The translations under genes and the position numbers were made by a program. This document shows, piece by piece, positions 36,830 to 45,465 of a stretch of 63,269 bases of DNA. This DNA comes from an uncultured Holophagaceae bacterium (GTDB lineage Bacteria; Acidobacteriota; Holophagae; Holophagales; Holophagaceae). Location: contig CAISFO010000016.1 of assembly GCA_903884655.1 (NCBI GenBank), positions 1 to 63,269 on the forward strand, in the 5' to 3' direction. Under the pieces are notes generated by a model. The model had not been told where the DNA came from and did no database searches. It saw nothing but the letters and a program-made list of their open reading frames with translations. The first letter of the stretch is position 1, and each line of letters opens with the position of its first letter.

Positions 36830-37744
36830 ATGGACCTCGGACAGTTGGAGACCTTCCTCGTGGTGGCCCGGGAGAAGAGCTTCTCACGGGCCGCCGAGCG
36901 GCTCTACCGCACCCAGCCGGCGGTCAGCCTCTCCCTGAAGCGCCTGGAGGAGGAGCTGGGCGAAACCCTCCTGGACCGCACCACCAAGGGCGGCACCCTC
37001 ACGGACGCTGGCACCACCCTCCTGCCCCTGGCCCAGCGCATGCTCGACCTCCGCAAGCAGATCCTCGATACCTTCGGCTCGCTGAAGGGCCTCCAGATGG
37101 GTCGGCTGAACATCGGCGCCAACGAAAGCGTGTCGGAATTCCTGCTGCCCTCGGTTCTGCTCGCCTACCAGCAGGCCCACCCCTCGATCCGGATCCAGGC
37201 CTACCGCCAGAGCTCCGAGCGCATTCCGACGGAGGTGCTGGAACGCCGGCTCGACGTGGGCTTCGTGTCCTACGACCCCATGCATCCCGAGCTGGTGAGC
37301 GAAGTCATTCTGCGAGACCACATGGTGCTGGTGGTTCCTCCCAACCACCGCCTGGCCCGGCGGAAGGAGGTCACCATCGACTGCCTGACCAAGGAGACCT
37401 TCGTGGCGCACAACGCCATCACGCCCACCCGGAACGCCATCATCGACCTCTTCTCCCGCTGCGAGACACCGTTGCGCATCACCATGGAGCTGGGCTCGCT
37501 GGGCACCATCCAGGAGTTCGTCGCCCTGGGCGCCGGCCTGGCCATCCTGCCGCGCATGACCGTGATGGAGAGCATCCGCAAGGGCCGCGTGGTGGAGGTA
37601 GCCGTGCGCGAACTCCAGGTGGAGAAGCTCATCCGCGTCGTCACCCGCCGGGAGGAGGCCATGTCCCATGCCGCAAAGGCCTTTCTCCAGATGATCCGGG
37701 CCACGGATTTCAGCCGCAGTACCACACCCATCGCGAGGACCTAG
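36830..37744 (+). CDS. LysR-family transcriptional regulator of the leu/ilv operon (probable)
   Basis: 304 residues from the ATG at 36830 (MDLGQLETFLVVAREKSFSR). The N-terminal winged helix-turn-helix (residues 1-60, AAERLYRTQPAVSLSLKRLEEELGE) is the LysR hallmark; a linker helix and a periplasmic-binding-like effector domain (about 90-290, LNIGANESVSEFLLPSVL) follow. Position and orientation suggest it controls leuA-ilvBNC, perhaps sensing 2-isopropylmalate as LeuO/LeuR-type regulators do; that ligand is inference. The yicC gene begins two bases after its stop, so the two share a message. Confidence 0.92.
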   Translation: MDLGQLETFLVVAREKSFSRAAERLYRTQPAVSLSLKRLEEELGETLLDRTTKGGTLTDAGTTLLPLAQRMLDLRKQILDTFGSLKGLQMGRLNIGANESVSEFLLPSVLLAYQQAHPSIRIQAYRQSSERIPTEVLERRLDVGFVSYDPMHPELVSEVILRDHMVLVVPPNHRLARRKEVTIDCLTKETFVAHNAITPTRNAIIDLFSRCETPLRITMELGSLGTIQEFVALGAGLAILPRMTVMESIRKGRVVEVAVRELQVEKLIRVVTRREEAMSHAAKAFLQMIRATDFSRSTTPIART

Positions 37745-37746
37745 CC

Positions 37747-38622
37747 ATGCGCTCCATGACCGCCTTCGCCGAGGTCGTCCGCCCCCTGGTGGCTGGCCAA
37801 CTGCGCTTGACCCTCCGCAGCGTGAACCACAAGGCCCTGGACCTGAGTCTGCGCCTGCCTCCAGCCCTGTTCCCCTTGGAGGCCGGAATCCGGGCCCAGG
37901 TGCGCGAGGCCGCCCAGCGCGGCAAGCTGGACCTCACCATCGAGGTGCAGGATGAGCCCTCTCTCGAGCCCCGCCTGAACCGCGCCCTGCTGAAGGCCGT
38001 GGCCAAGGGCTGGCAGGAGGACGCGGAGTGGCTGCACCTGCCCCCGCTGACGGCCGAGGCCTTCTTCCGCCTGCCCGGCGCCTTCCAGAGCCCTGCCTCG
38101 GACCTGGTTGAACGACTGGAGGCCCCGGTCCAGGAAGCCTTGCAGGCCCTGCTGCAATCCTGGAACGCAGGCCGGATCCGCGAAGCGGACCGGCTGCGCC
38201 CCTTCTTCGAGGAGGGCCTGGTCCGGCTGAAGGCCTTGCGGGAGCGGCTGCAGGCGGAGGCCGAGGCCCAGGCGGCGGACCTTCCAGGGCTCTACCGCCA
38301 GCGCATTGAACAGCTGCTGGAGGAGGCCCGGCTGGCGGGCCAGCTGCCGGCGGAGCGCCTGCTGGCGGAGGCGGGTGTCCTGGCCGAGCGCCAGGATGTG
38401 CGGGAAGAACTCACCCGGTTGTCGGCCCACCTCGACGACTTTTCGGAGCGCCTGTTGAAGGATCGGCTCGAAGGGAAGGCTGTGGACATCTGGTGCCAGG
38501 AGGTGCTGCGCGAGCTGAACACCACCGGCAGCAAGTGCAAGCGCATCGCCATGACCCGCGCCGTCATGGAGGCCAAAGGCGCGCTGGACCAGATCCGCGA
38601 GCAGGCCGCGAACCTGGAATAG
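37747..38622 (+). CDS. yicC: YicC/YloC-family endoribonuclease
   Basis: 291 residues. It starts MRSMTAFAEV, the standard YicC opening, has LRSVNHKALDLSLRLP near residue 27 and the diagnostic C-terminal IWCQEVLRELNTTGSKC followed by MTRAVMEAKGALDQIREQAANLE. The family was long unknown and is now linked to RNA cleavage and small-RNA turnover. It lies two bases downstream of the LysR gene and was probably captured into that message; elsewhere yicC often precedes gmk. Full length. Confidence 0.94.
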   Translation: MRSMTAFAEVVRPLVAGQLRLTLRSVNHKALDLSLRLPPALFPLEAGIRAQVREAAQRGKLDLTIEVQDEPSLEPRLNRALLKAVAKGWQEDAEWLHLPPLTAEAFFRLPGAFQSPASDLVERLEAPVQEALQALLQSWNAGRIREADRLRPFFEEGLVRLKALRERLQAEAEAQAADLPGLYRQRIEQLLEEARLAGQLPAERLLAEAGVLAERQDVREELTRLSAHLDDFSERLLKDRLEGKAVDIWCQEVLRELNTTGSKCKRIAMTRAVMEAKGALDQIREQAANLE

Positions 38623-38746
38623 GTGCGACACCGATCAACAGGTCAAAGGTCACCGGATGGGTCTGATTCTTCAACCCGGATCTGGCGGCCCCGCCTGGCC
38701 GGACGATGGTGATTCAGGGTTGTTCCCCGTCCGAGAGAGGTCTGCC

Positions 38747-39859
38747 ATGACTACCAATCCACGCCAATTCCTGTTCCATTTCATAGGACGAACATGCGCC
38801 ATGTTCGTCCCCCTGGTCCTGGGTTTGTCCGCCGGGAACGCGAATCTTTTGGCGGCGGGTCCAGGCCAGACGGCCCGGGATGCCGGCAACATCCTGATCG
38901 CCGATCAGTTCAACAACCGGGTCATCGAGGTGAACCGGGCGCATCAGGTCGTCTGGAGCTTTGGTGACGGGTCGAGCACGGCCGGACCCCACTCGATCGT
39001 GGCCCCCAATGATGCGCAGAGGGTTGGCAGCCTGACCCTGATCTCTGGCATGGGCGCACCGGCTGGCGCCGAACCATCCTGCCCCAACGGATGCAGCGAC
39101 AACCGGGTCATCCTGGTCGACCGGGCCGGCCGGATCGTCTGGCAGCAAGGCCAGACCGGCGTGGCCGGCTCCGGATTCAACCAGCTCAACGCGCCGGTGT
39201 GTTCGGTGTACCTGCCAAACCATCATGTGTTGATCACCGACCAGGGCAACCAGCGGGTGGTCGAGGTGAACCTCCACCACCAGATCGTCTGGCAGTACGG
39301 AACCACAGGCACAGCCGGGACCGATGCCAACCAGCTGAACAATCCCAACAGTGCCGAGTTGCTGGAGAACGGCCACATCCTCATCGCGGATGAAAGCAAC
39401 AACCGGGTGATCGAGGTGACGCGTGGTCACCAGATCGTATGGACCTATGGCAATCCCAGCGATACGACCATCTTGAATGGACCCGCCTTCGCCAGCAGGC
39501 TGCCCAACGGGAACACGCTGATTGCGGACGCCAGCAACAACCGCGTGATCGAAGTGACCCCGGGCGGATCGGTGATCTTCGATTACGACACCAGCCTGCG
39601 GCCCGGCAGCGTGCCGCAACCGCTCCCGACCCGTGCGGTACGCCTGGTGAACGGCAACACCCTGATCAGCGATCAGTTCAACCACCAGGTCATCGAAATC
39701 AATCCGGCCAAGGTGATCGTGTTCAGCCAGGGGATGGTCGGAGTCCCAGGAGCCGGTTCCACAGGATTGAATGCCCCCTACGACGCCAAGGTGATCGGCG
39801 ATTACACCGGCCTCACCCCACCCTTCGAGAGCGGTGAGCTTCCCGATGGTGATGACTGA
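38747..39859 (+). CDS. Secreted NHL-like beta-propeller protein with six repeats
   Basis: 370 residues from the ATG at 38747 (AGAGAGG upstream). The N-terminus has a hydrophobic signal segment (AMFVPLVLGLSAG). The rest is six repeats of about 45-60 residues with the pattern GNxLIADxxNNRVIEVxxxxQIVWxYG (ILIADQFNNRVIEV, RVILVDRAGRIVW, LITDQGNQRVVEV, ILIADESNNRVIEV, LIADASNNRVIEV, LISDQFNHQVIEI), giving a probable six-bladed propeller. No enzyme motif was seen; binding or scaffolding outside the cell is likely. Its base composition is somewhat less GC-biased than its neighbours, and it stands alone, so transfer is possible. Confidence 0.8.
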   Translation: MTTNPRQFLFHFIGRTCAMFVPLVLGLSAGNANLLAAGPGQTARDAGNILIADQFNNRVIEVNRAHQVVWSFGDGSSTAGPHSIVAPNDAQRVGSLTLISGMGAPAGAEPSCPNGCSDNRVILVDRAGRIVWQQGQTGVAGSGFNQLNAPVCSVYLPNHHVLITDQGNQRVVEVNLHHQIVWQYGTTGTAGTDANQLNNPNSAELLENGHILIADESNNRVIEVTRGHQIVWTYGNPSDTTILNGPAFASRLPNGNTLIADASNNRVIEVTPGGSVIFDYDTSLRPGSVPQPLPTRAVRLVNGNTLISDQFNHQVIEINPAKVIVFSQGMVGVPGAGSTGLNAPYDAKVIGDYTGLTPPFESGELPDGDD

Positions 39860-39952
39860 TCCATGGAAGAGAGCGATGAATCTGGAGGCAACCCTCGCAG
39901 GTTCCAGGATGATCTTGCGAATCTGTGAGGGTCCGCCTGTGGGTTGCCCGAC

Positions 39953-40822
39953 TCACATCCCCAGCGGGTCGTACGGCAGGTCCATGGCGCCTTTCCAGAC
40001 CCCGAAGAGGCGGGTGCGGGTCCAGTCGTCGGCGTTGGGGCGCAGGCGGCGCATCCGGCGGGATAGGAACCAGACGCTGCCGCCCTTCAGGCGCAGTTCG
40101 TCATAGTCGGCCATGCGCGCTTTCGCCATGTCCTCCGGCGCGATGTGACCGGGGAACACCGTCCAGGCCCAGCGCCGCGAGACCAGGCCGTCGGCCCAGG
40201 CATGACTCTCGAGCAGGGCTGGATCCCCGTACAGGGCCAGTCCCGCGATGCCAGCCTTCCCATAGATGAACCCATCGAAGCGGATCAGGGTGTTCCCCTT
40301 GCGGAGGAAGGGCCCCGTGCCTGGCACCCTCCACCGGGACAAGAGGCCGAAGGGATCCTCCGGTCGGGTCTTGAACTGGAGGATCAGGGTCGATGGCTCG
40401 TTGACCGTGATCTCACCGCCCAGCCCCTGCACCTCGGGACCCAGGACCTTGGCCACCCGCGTGGCATCGAGGGTGGAGCCATCCTGCAGCCGCCAGTCGC
40501 GCTTCAGGGTGATCCGCCAGCGCCTGCCGTGGCGGGAGATCTCGAGCTCCGAAACCAGCTGCCCAGCCCATTCCCCCGCGGGGGTCTTCTCCAGGAGGCT
40601 GAGATCAGATTGAGTGGCAAGAAAGGCTTCCAGTCCCGGCCCTACTGGCAGAAGCGCCTCCAGCAGAGCCGCGTCCTCGCCGTATTCCGGATTCGCCTTC
40701 GCAAACAGGCTCCGTCCATCCAGCAGCGGTACCGGTACCAGGGTGTTCTGGTGGAGCCAGTAGGCACCACCCGCCAAGACTGACAGGAGCAGCAGGATGG
40801 AGCTGGCGAGGCGGGCCTTCAT
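39953..40822 (-). CDS. Short exported protein resembling a piece of a peptide-binding protein
   Basis: 289 residues from the ATG at 40822, one base after the threonine aldolase stop. A signal anchor (ASSILLLLSVLAGGAYW) precedes a region WRITLKRDWRLQDGSTLDATRVAKVLG that resembles the family 5 (oligopeptide/nickel) solute-binding proteins, and GTGPFLRKG fits the same fold. Those proteins are about 500 residues, so this is either a minimal version lacking the second lobe or a decayed relative. No permease or ATPase is near. Confidence that it is a gene is good; its function is unknown. Confidence 0.7.
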   Translation of the reverse strand: MKARLASSILLLLSVLAGGAYWLHQNTLVPVPLLDGRSLFAKANPEYGEDAALLEALLPVGPGLEAFLATQSDLSLLEKTPAGEWAGQLVSELEISRHGRRWRITLKRDWRLQDGSTLDATRVAKVLGPEVQGLGGEITVNEPSTLILQFKTRPEDPFGLLSRWRVPGTGPFLRKGNTLIRFDGFIYGKAGIAGLALYGDPALLESHAWADGLVSRRWAWTVFPGHIAPEDMAKARMADYDELRLKGGSVWFLSRRMRRLRPNADDWTRTRLFGVWKGAMDLPYDPLGM

Positions 40823-40823
40823 G

Positions 40824-41849
40824 TCAGCCTCCCAGGTGGCGGGCCAGGGGTTCGATGCGCCGGAGGGCCTCCTCGATATCGGCCATGGCCAGGTCCCGGT
40901 GGGCAATGAACCGGATGGCCGGGCCCACCGGCAGGGTGCGGACACCGGCAGCTTCCAGCGCCCCCACCGCCGCGCGGGCATCCGGCACCGGTACGAGCAG
41001 GATGTTGGTTTCCGGCTGGGGCGCCGGGATGCCGAAGCCGCGCAGCCCTTCGGCCAGGCGCCGGGTCTTGGCGTGATCCTCGGCGATCCTGGGCAGGTAG
41101 TCCAGGGCGACGAGACCCGCCGCGCCCATGACGCCGCCCTGGCGGACGCCGCCCCCAAGCATCTTGCGCAGGCGCCGGGCCTCGGCCAAGGCGGGCTTCG
41201 TTCCACAGAGCAGCGAACCCATGGGGGCGCCCAGGCCCTTACTGAGACAAACCTGCACGGTGTCCACACCCTCGGTGAGGGCGGCGAGTGGAGCACCCAG
41301 GGCTGCGGCGGCGTGCCAGAGGCGGGCGCCATCCAGGTGCACCGCCAATCCGGCGGCCTTGGCCGCGGCCACCAGAGCCTGGTGTTCGGCAGCGGAAGTC
41401 ACGGTCCCGCCCGCGAAATTGTGCGTATTCTCCAGGCATAGCAGGGTGGTGCGCAGGGTGTAGTAGGGGCCCGGCGAACCGGCGGCCCGGGTCACCTGCG
41501 CCGGGGTGGGACGACCGGGTCCGCCTTCCCAGGCCAGGGCTTCGGGCATGCCCCCGGCCAGCCAGGCCCCCGTGCCCAGCTCAGAGCCCAGCACATGGGC
41601 CTGGGCGGGGGCCAGGAAGCGGTCCCCGCGCAGCAGGTGGAGCATCAGGCCGATGAGGTTGCCCATGCAGCCAGAGGGCACCCAGAGGGCGGCCTCCATC
41701 CCCAGCAGGTCCGCCACCCGCTCCTCCAGCCGCGCCAGGGTGGGATCCCTTTCCAGCACGTCGTCGCCGACCTCCGCGGAGCCCATGGCCGCCCGCATCT
41801 CGGGCGAGGGCTGGGTGACGGTGTCAGAGCGGAGGTCGATGGGTCGCAT
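40824..41849 (-). CDS. ltaE: Low-specificity L-threonine aldolase
   Basis: 341 residues from the ATG at 41849 ([22 protein letters not shown]), the canonical start. It is a fold-type I PLP enzyme: [12 protein letters not shown] near residue 28, [12 protein letters not shown] near 140, [15 protein letters not shown] with the cofactor Asp near 170, and the PLP lysine in [19 protein letters not shown] near 205. It splits threonine or allo-threonine into glycine and acetaldehyde. The ribosome site is weak. It is divergent from uppP and followed one base later by the short binding-protein-like gene. Confidence 0.95.
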   Translation of the reverse strand: MRPIDLRSDTVTQPSPEMRAAMGSAEVGDDVLERDPTLARLEERVADLLGMEAALWVPSGCMGNLIGLMLHLLRGDRFLAPAQAHVLGSELGTGAWLAGGMPEALAWEGGPGRPTPAQVTRAAGSPGPYYTLRTTLLCLENTHNFAGGTVTSAAEHQALVAAAKAAGLAVHLDGARLWHAAAALGAPLAALTEGVDTVQVCLSKGLGAPMGSLLCGTKPALAEARRLRKMLGGGVRQGGVMGAAGLVALDYLPRIAEDHAKTRRLAEGLRGFGIPAPQPETNILLVPVPDARAAVGALEAAGVRTLPVGPAIRFIAHRDLAMADIEEALRRIEPLARHLGG

Positions 41850-41897
41850 GGGGAGATTCAATCATGCATGGCACACTTATGGATCACAGGAGATTGA

Positions 41898-42779
41898 ATG
41901 AACCTGCTGCACGCCATCCTCCTGGGACTCATCCAGGGCCTGACGGAATTCCTGCCGGTGTCCTCCACGGCCCACCTCACGCTGGCCGAGCATCTGATGT
42001 TCGGCGGCACGCCCATGCCCCTCGCCTTCGATGTGCTCCTGCACGTGGGCACGCTGGTGGCCCTGGCGATCTATTTCCGGCGAGACCTGGCGCAGGTCCT
42101 GCGGGGCTGCCTGGGGATGGACAGGGAAGGCCGGAAGCTGGCGTTCTGGCTGTTCCTGGCGATGATCCCCACGGGCATCTTCGGGCTGGCCACCCGGGGC
42201 GTGAAAGAGGCCGCCAAGGAGCACCTCTGGGTGTACGGCGTGGGTCTGCTCTGCACTGCAGTGCTGCTTTTCTTCGCCAACCGCCTCAGTCAGGAGCGGA
42301 TGGGCCAGGGCGAGCAGGACCTGGCCGGGCGCGACATCCCGGATCTCCGGGCGATGGATGCCCTGGCCGTGGGCACCATCCAGGGCATCGGCGGGGGCTT
42401 CGGTCTTTCGCGTTCCGGCTCGACCATCTCCATCGGCGTGTTCCGCGGACTGAAGCTGCCGGCTTCGGCCCGCTTCAGTTTCCTCTTGGGCATGCCCACC
42501 ATCGCCGCGGCCGCGGCGGTGGAGCTGCGGGGCCTCCTGAAGCCGCTCCTCAAGCACCAGCCACTCCCGGCGGACATGGCCTTCCCGCCGGGTTCCCTGT
42601 CGCCGGTGCTGCTCTGCATCGTGGGCGTGGCCGCAGCGGCCATTTCCGGCTACTTCGCCATCGGCCTGCTGGACCGGTTCACCCGCAAGCCCCGGCTCAA
42701 TGGGTTCGCCATCTACTGCCTGGGCATGGGCATGGTCATGCTCGCCCTGGGCACCTCCGGAGTTCTCGGCCACCACTGA
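41898..42779 (+). CDS. uppP: Undecaprenyl-diphosphatase UppP (BacA)
   Basis: 293 residues, about eight membrane helices. LLGLIQGLTEFLPVSSTAHL at the N-terminus and GGFGLSRSGSTISIGVFRGL in the middle are the two conserved active-site motifs, with the acidic and Arg residues needed for catalysis. It dephosphorylates undecaprenyl pyrophosphate to recycle the lipid carrier for cell-wall synthesis and gives bacitracin tolerance. Standard length. Confidence 0.97.
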   Translation: MNLLHAILLGLIQGLTEFLPVSSTAHLTLAEHLMFGGTPMPLAFDVLLHVGTLVALAIYFRRDLAQVLRGCLGMDREGRKLAFWLFLAMIPTGIFGLATRGVKEAAKEHLWVYGVGLLCTAVLLFFANRLSQERMGQGEQDLAGRDIPDLRAMDALAVGTIQGIGGGFGLSRSGSTISIGVFRGLKLPASARFSFLLGMPTIAAAAAVELRGLLKPLLKHQPLPADMAFPPGSLSPVLLCIVGVAAAAISGYFAIGLLDRFTRKPRLNGFAIYCLGMGMVMLALGTSGVLGHH

Positions 42780-42885
42780 GAACGGCGGGCGTTCCGTTCA
42801 CCGGTCCCCATTCGCCGTTCGCCGGTTCGACCCTCCAGGTCCACCGTGACGCATCTAGACTGTTGCCTACCCCCCGGAGGTGCCG

Positions 42886-43647
42886 GTGATCCAGCTGAAC
42901 GAAGTCCATAAATCCTTCACGGTGAAGGACCGCAAGACCCGCACCACCAAGCGCATCGACGCCGTGCGGGGCATCTCGCTCACGGTCAAGCCCGGGGAGA
43001 TCTACGGGCTCCTGGGTCCCAATGGAGCCGGCAAGTCGACCACGTTGCGCATGATCGCCGGCCTGATGGACCCTGATTCCGGTCAGATCGAAGTCTGCGG
43101 GTTCGACACCCGCAAGAATTCCGAATCCGTCCGGGGCTGCATGGGCTACCTCAGTACGGACATGGGGGTCTACACGCGCTTCACCCCCCGGGAGCTGCTG
43201 CGGCTCTTCGGGGAATTCCAGGGGGTGGACCCGACCATCGCGGAACGCCGGGGCCTGCACCTGCTGGACAAGCTCCAGCTGGCGGATTTCGCCGATGTGA
43301 AGATGGACGGCTTCTCGTCGGGCCAGAAGCAGAAGGTGAGCATCGCCCGGGCCCTGCTCCACGATCCCAAGGTGGTGATCTTCGATGAGCCCACCACCGG
43401 GCTCGATGTCCTCACCGCCAAGACCGTGCTGGACCTGCTGCGAATCATGCGGGAGGAGGGCCGCACCGTCATCGTGTCCACCCACGTCATGCCCATGGTG
43501 GAAGACATCTGCGACCGCGTGGGCATCATCTTCGACGGCAAGCTGCATGGGGATGCGCCACCCCGGGACCTCCTGCACTCCCGGCATGCCAAGACCCTGG
43601 ACGAGGTCTTCTTCCAGCTGGCGGATGAATCGGAAGGGGGGAACTGA
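42886..43647 (+). CDS. ABC transporter ATPase (NatA-like)
   Basis: About 253 residues from the GTG at 42886, five bases after GGAGG; a GTG at 42880 overlaps the ribosome site and is less likely. GLLGPNGAGKSTTLRMIAG is Walker A, SSGQKQKVSIARAL the signature and KVVIFDEPTTGLD Walker B. It resembles NatA-type exporters, which pair with the following ABC-2 permease; their genes overlap by one base (TGATG). The substrate (ions, drugs or lipids) cannot be told. Confidence 0.93.
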   Translation: MIQLNEVHKSFTVKDRKTRTTKRIDAVRGISLTVKPGEIYGLLGPNGAGKSTTLRMIAGLMDPDSGQIEVCGFDTRKNSESVRGCMGYLSTDMGVYTRFTPRELLRLFGEFQGVDPTIAERRGLHLLDKLQLADFADVKMDGFSSGQKQKVSIARALLHDPKVVIFDEPTTGLDVLTAKTVLDLLRIMREEGRTVIVSTHVMPMVEDICDRVGIIFDGKLHGDAPPRDLLHSRHAKTLDEVFFQLADESEGGN

Positions 43648-44837
43648 TGAATGGCGCCCTGCTCATCGCCAAGAAGGAGTTCCTGGAACTCTCGAAGGAC
43701 CGCAAGACCCTGTTCATGGTCTTCGTGATGCCCTTCCTGCTCTACCCTGCCATCTTCGGCATGATGGCCAACCTCGGGAAGCGCGACGAGGCCAACAAGC
43801 GCAACAAGGCCAGCCGGGTCTACCTCCTGGACCCCTCGGACACCCTGGCACCCATCCTGAAGGCCGACCCCAAGCAGTTCGAACTGGTGGGCAAACCCGA
43901 GGGCGATCTCAAGCAGGCCCTCCGGGACCAGAAGCTGGAACTGGCATTGGAGGTGGGTCCTGGCGCCGGCACTGCATTAAGCAGGCAGGAGACATTCCAG
44001 GTCACGGCCACCATCGACAAGAGCGAGGACGCCTCCAAGCTGGCCCTCGACCGGTTGAAGGAGACGCTGGCGCCCCGGGAAAAGGCGTGGGTGCTCGGCA
44101 GGCTCCAGGGCCTCAACGCCTCCCCGCAACTGGCCGAACCCCTGAAACTGGAGGTGAAGAACGCGGCGGACGTGTCCCTGGCCGTGGGCAAAGTGGTCGG
44201 CATGATGCTGCCCTACATGCTGATGATCATGATGTACACGGGCTCCATGCAGCACGGCATCTACGCCACGGCCGGCGAGAAAGAGCGCAACACGCTGCTG
44301 AGCCTCATGGCCACCCGCCTGCCCAGGATCCAGATCATCCTTGGAAAACTGCTCTACATCTTCAGCATCGGAGTGATCTCGGCCCTGCTGAACCTGCTGA
44401 GCCTCGGCATCTCGATCCCGATCATGGGCGGCGGCTCCGCCAGCTCGCTGCAGGCCATGACGGCCATCGCCAATCCCATGACCCTCGGCCTCACCTTCAT
44501 GATCATGGTGCCCCTGGGCCTCTTCTTCGCGAACTTCATCCTGCTGCTGGGAATCCAGTCGAAGACCACCATCGAAGCCGGCAGCGCCATCGTGCCCGGC
44601 ATGTTCGTCGTGATCTTCCTCGGCGTCTTCAGCATGGCCCCCGGCGTGGACAAGATGGCCTTCCTGTCCTACGTCCCGGTGGTGAATGTCTGCATGTCGC
44701 TCCGGAAGCTTTTCAGCCAGCAGTTCAGCTGGGGGGAATACCTGATCGCCTTCACCATGACCGTGGGCCTGGCAGGCGTCATGACCCTGGTATCCACCCG
44801 CCTGCTGAACCGGGAAAAGGCCCTCTTCAAGATGTAA
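43647..44837 (+). CDS. ABC-2 type permease (NatB-like)
   Basis: 396 residues. An N-terminal helix (TLFMVFVMPFLLYPAIF) is followed by a 140-residue extracytoplasmic domain (about 50-185), then five to six helices (MMLPYMLMIMMYTG, LYIFSIGVISALLNL, TLGLTFMIMVPLGLFF, VPGMFVVIFLGVF). GEKERNTLLSLMATRLPR is the coupling region typical of the NatB/YhaP family. It partners with the ATPase gene with which it overlaps. Sodium or antibiotic export is possible but not shown. Confidence 0.9.
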   Translation: MNGALLIAKKEFLELSKDRKTLFMVFVMPFLLYPAIFGMMANLGKRDEANKRNKASRVYLLDPSDTLAPILKADPKQFELVGKPEGDLKQALRDQKLELALEVGPGAGTALSRQETFQVTATIDKSEDASKLALDRLKETLAPREKAWVLGRLQGLNASPQLAEPLKLEVKNAADVSLAVGKVVGMMLPYMLMIMMYTGSMQHGIYATAGEKERNTLLSLMATRLPRIQIILGKLLYIFSIGVISALLNLLSLGISIPIMGGGSASSLQAMTAIANPMTLGLTFMIMVPLGLFFANFILLLGIQSKTTIEAGSAIVPGMFVVIFLGVFSMAPGVDKMAFLSYVPVVNVCMSLRKLFSQQFSWGEYLIAFTMTVGLAGVMTLVSTRLLNREKALFKM

Positions 44838-44866
44838 ATGTCCTTTGCGGACCAGCCGACCCGGAT

Positions 44867-44895
44867 TTGCCGGGGAAAGCCTGTCACTCTATAGT
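44867..44895 (+). promoter_or_regulatory. Sigma-70-like promoter
   Basis: TTGCCG (44867-44872) and TATAGT (44890-44895) separated by 17 bases, 28 bases upstream of the next ATG. It is the clearest housekeeping-type promoter in this part and would drive the TPR-like gene and the YvcK-like gene after it. Confidence 0.55.
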
Positions 44896-44922
44896 TTCTC
44901 GATAGAACCCAGGGGATCCCGC

Positions 44923-45456
44923 ATGGCAACGAAGGCCAAGACCGAATCAGCTCCCAAGCCCGCACCAGCACCCGCTCAGTCTGTTTCTTCCCAGCTGGCC
45001 CAGGCCCTCGGCAACGCCATCAAATTGGTGGATTCGGGCAAGCATGCCGAGGCCGACAAGGCCCTGGAAACCCTCATGCAGGAGGCCCAGGCCGCCGGCG
45101 ACTGGCCCATGAAGCGCCGGGCCCAGGTCTACCTGGCCCTGACACAGGCCAAGCTCCATCCGGCAAAGGTGGTTGCCGCCGACGCCACCACCGAGATCCA
45201 GGCCTGCCTGAACCGCCGGGAGCCGGATGAAGCCATCAAGCTCAGCGAGAAGGCCCTGAAGGGCCACCCCAGCCAGGGCTCGCTCTACTACCTCCGCGCC
45301 GTCGCCTTCGCCCAGGCCGAGAACGCAGATGCCTGCGCGGAAAGCCTGAAGAAGGCCTGCGAGCTGGATCCCGATTTCGTCTTCCAGTGGTACATGGAGC
45401 CGGACTTCAACCCCATCCGGAAATCCCCCCTGTTCTCCTTCACGGAAATCCGCTGA
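44923..45456 (+). CDS. Small TPR-like helical protein
   Basis: 177 residues from the ATG at 44923. A Pro/Ala-rich start (about 1-25) is followed by helical pairs typical of TPR repeats: NAIKLVDSGKHAEADKALET, EAIKLSEKALKGHPSQGSLYY and AVAFAQAENADACAESLKKA with DPDF after it. No signal peptide, so probably a cytoplasmic scaffold. Its partner is unknown. It is followed nine bases later by the YvcK-like gene, so the two are likely co-transcribed from the promoter at 44867. Confidence 0.8.
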   Translation: MATKAKTESAPKPAPAPAQSVSSQLAQALGNAIKLVDSGKHAEADKALETLMQEAQAAGDWPMKRRAQVYLALTQAKLHPAKVVAADATTEIQACLNRREPDEAIKLSEKALKGHPSQGSLYYLRAVAFAQAENADACAESLKKACELDPDFVFQWYMEPDFNPIRKSPLFSFTEIR

Positions 45457-45465
45457 TCCAGCGCG

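Noticed and set aside
40824..41332. Upstream part of the long frame running from 39953 to 41332
   Set aside because: It overlaps threonine aldolase in another frame; the real gene begins at the ATG at 40822 with a signal anchor.
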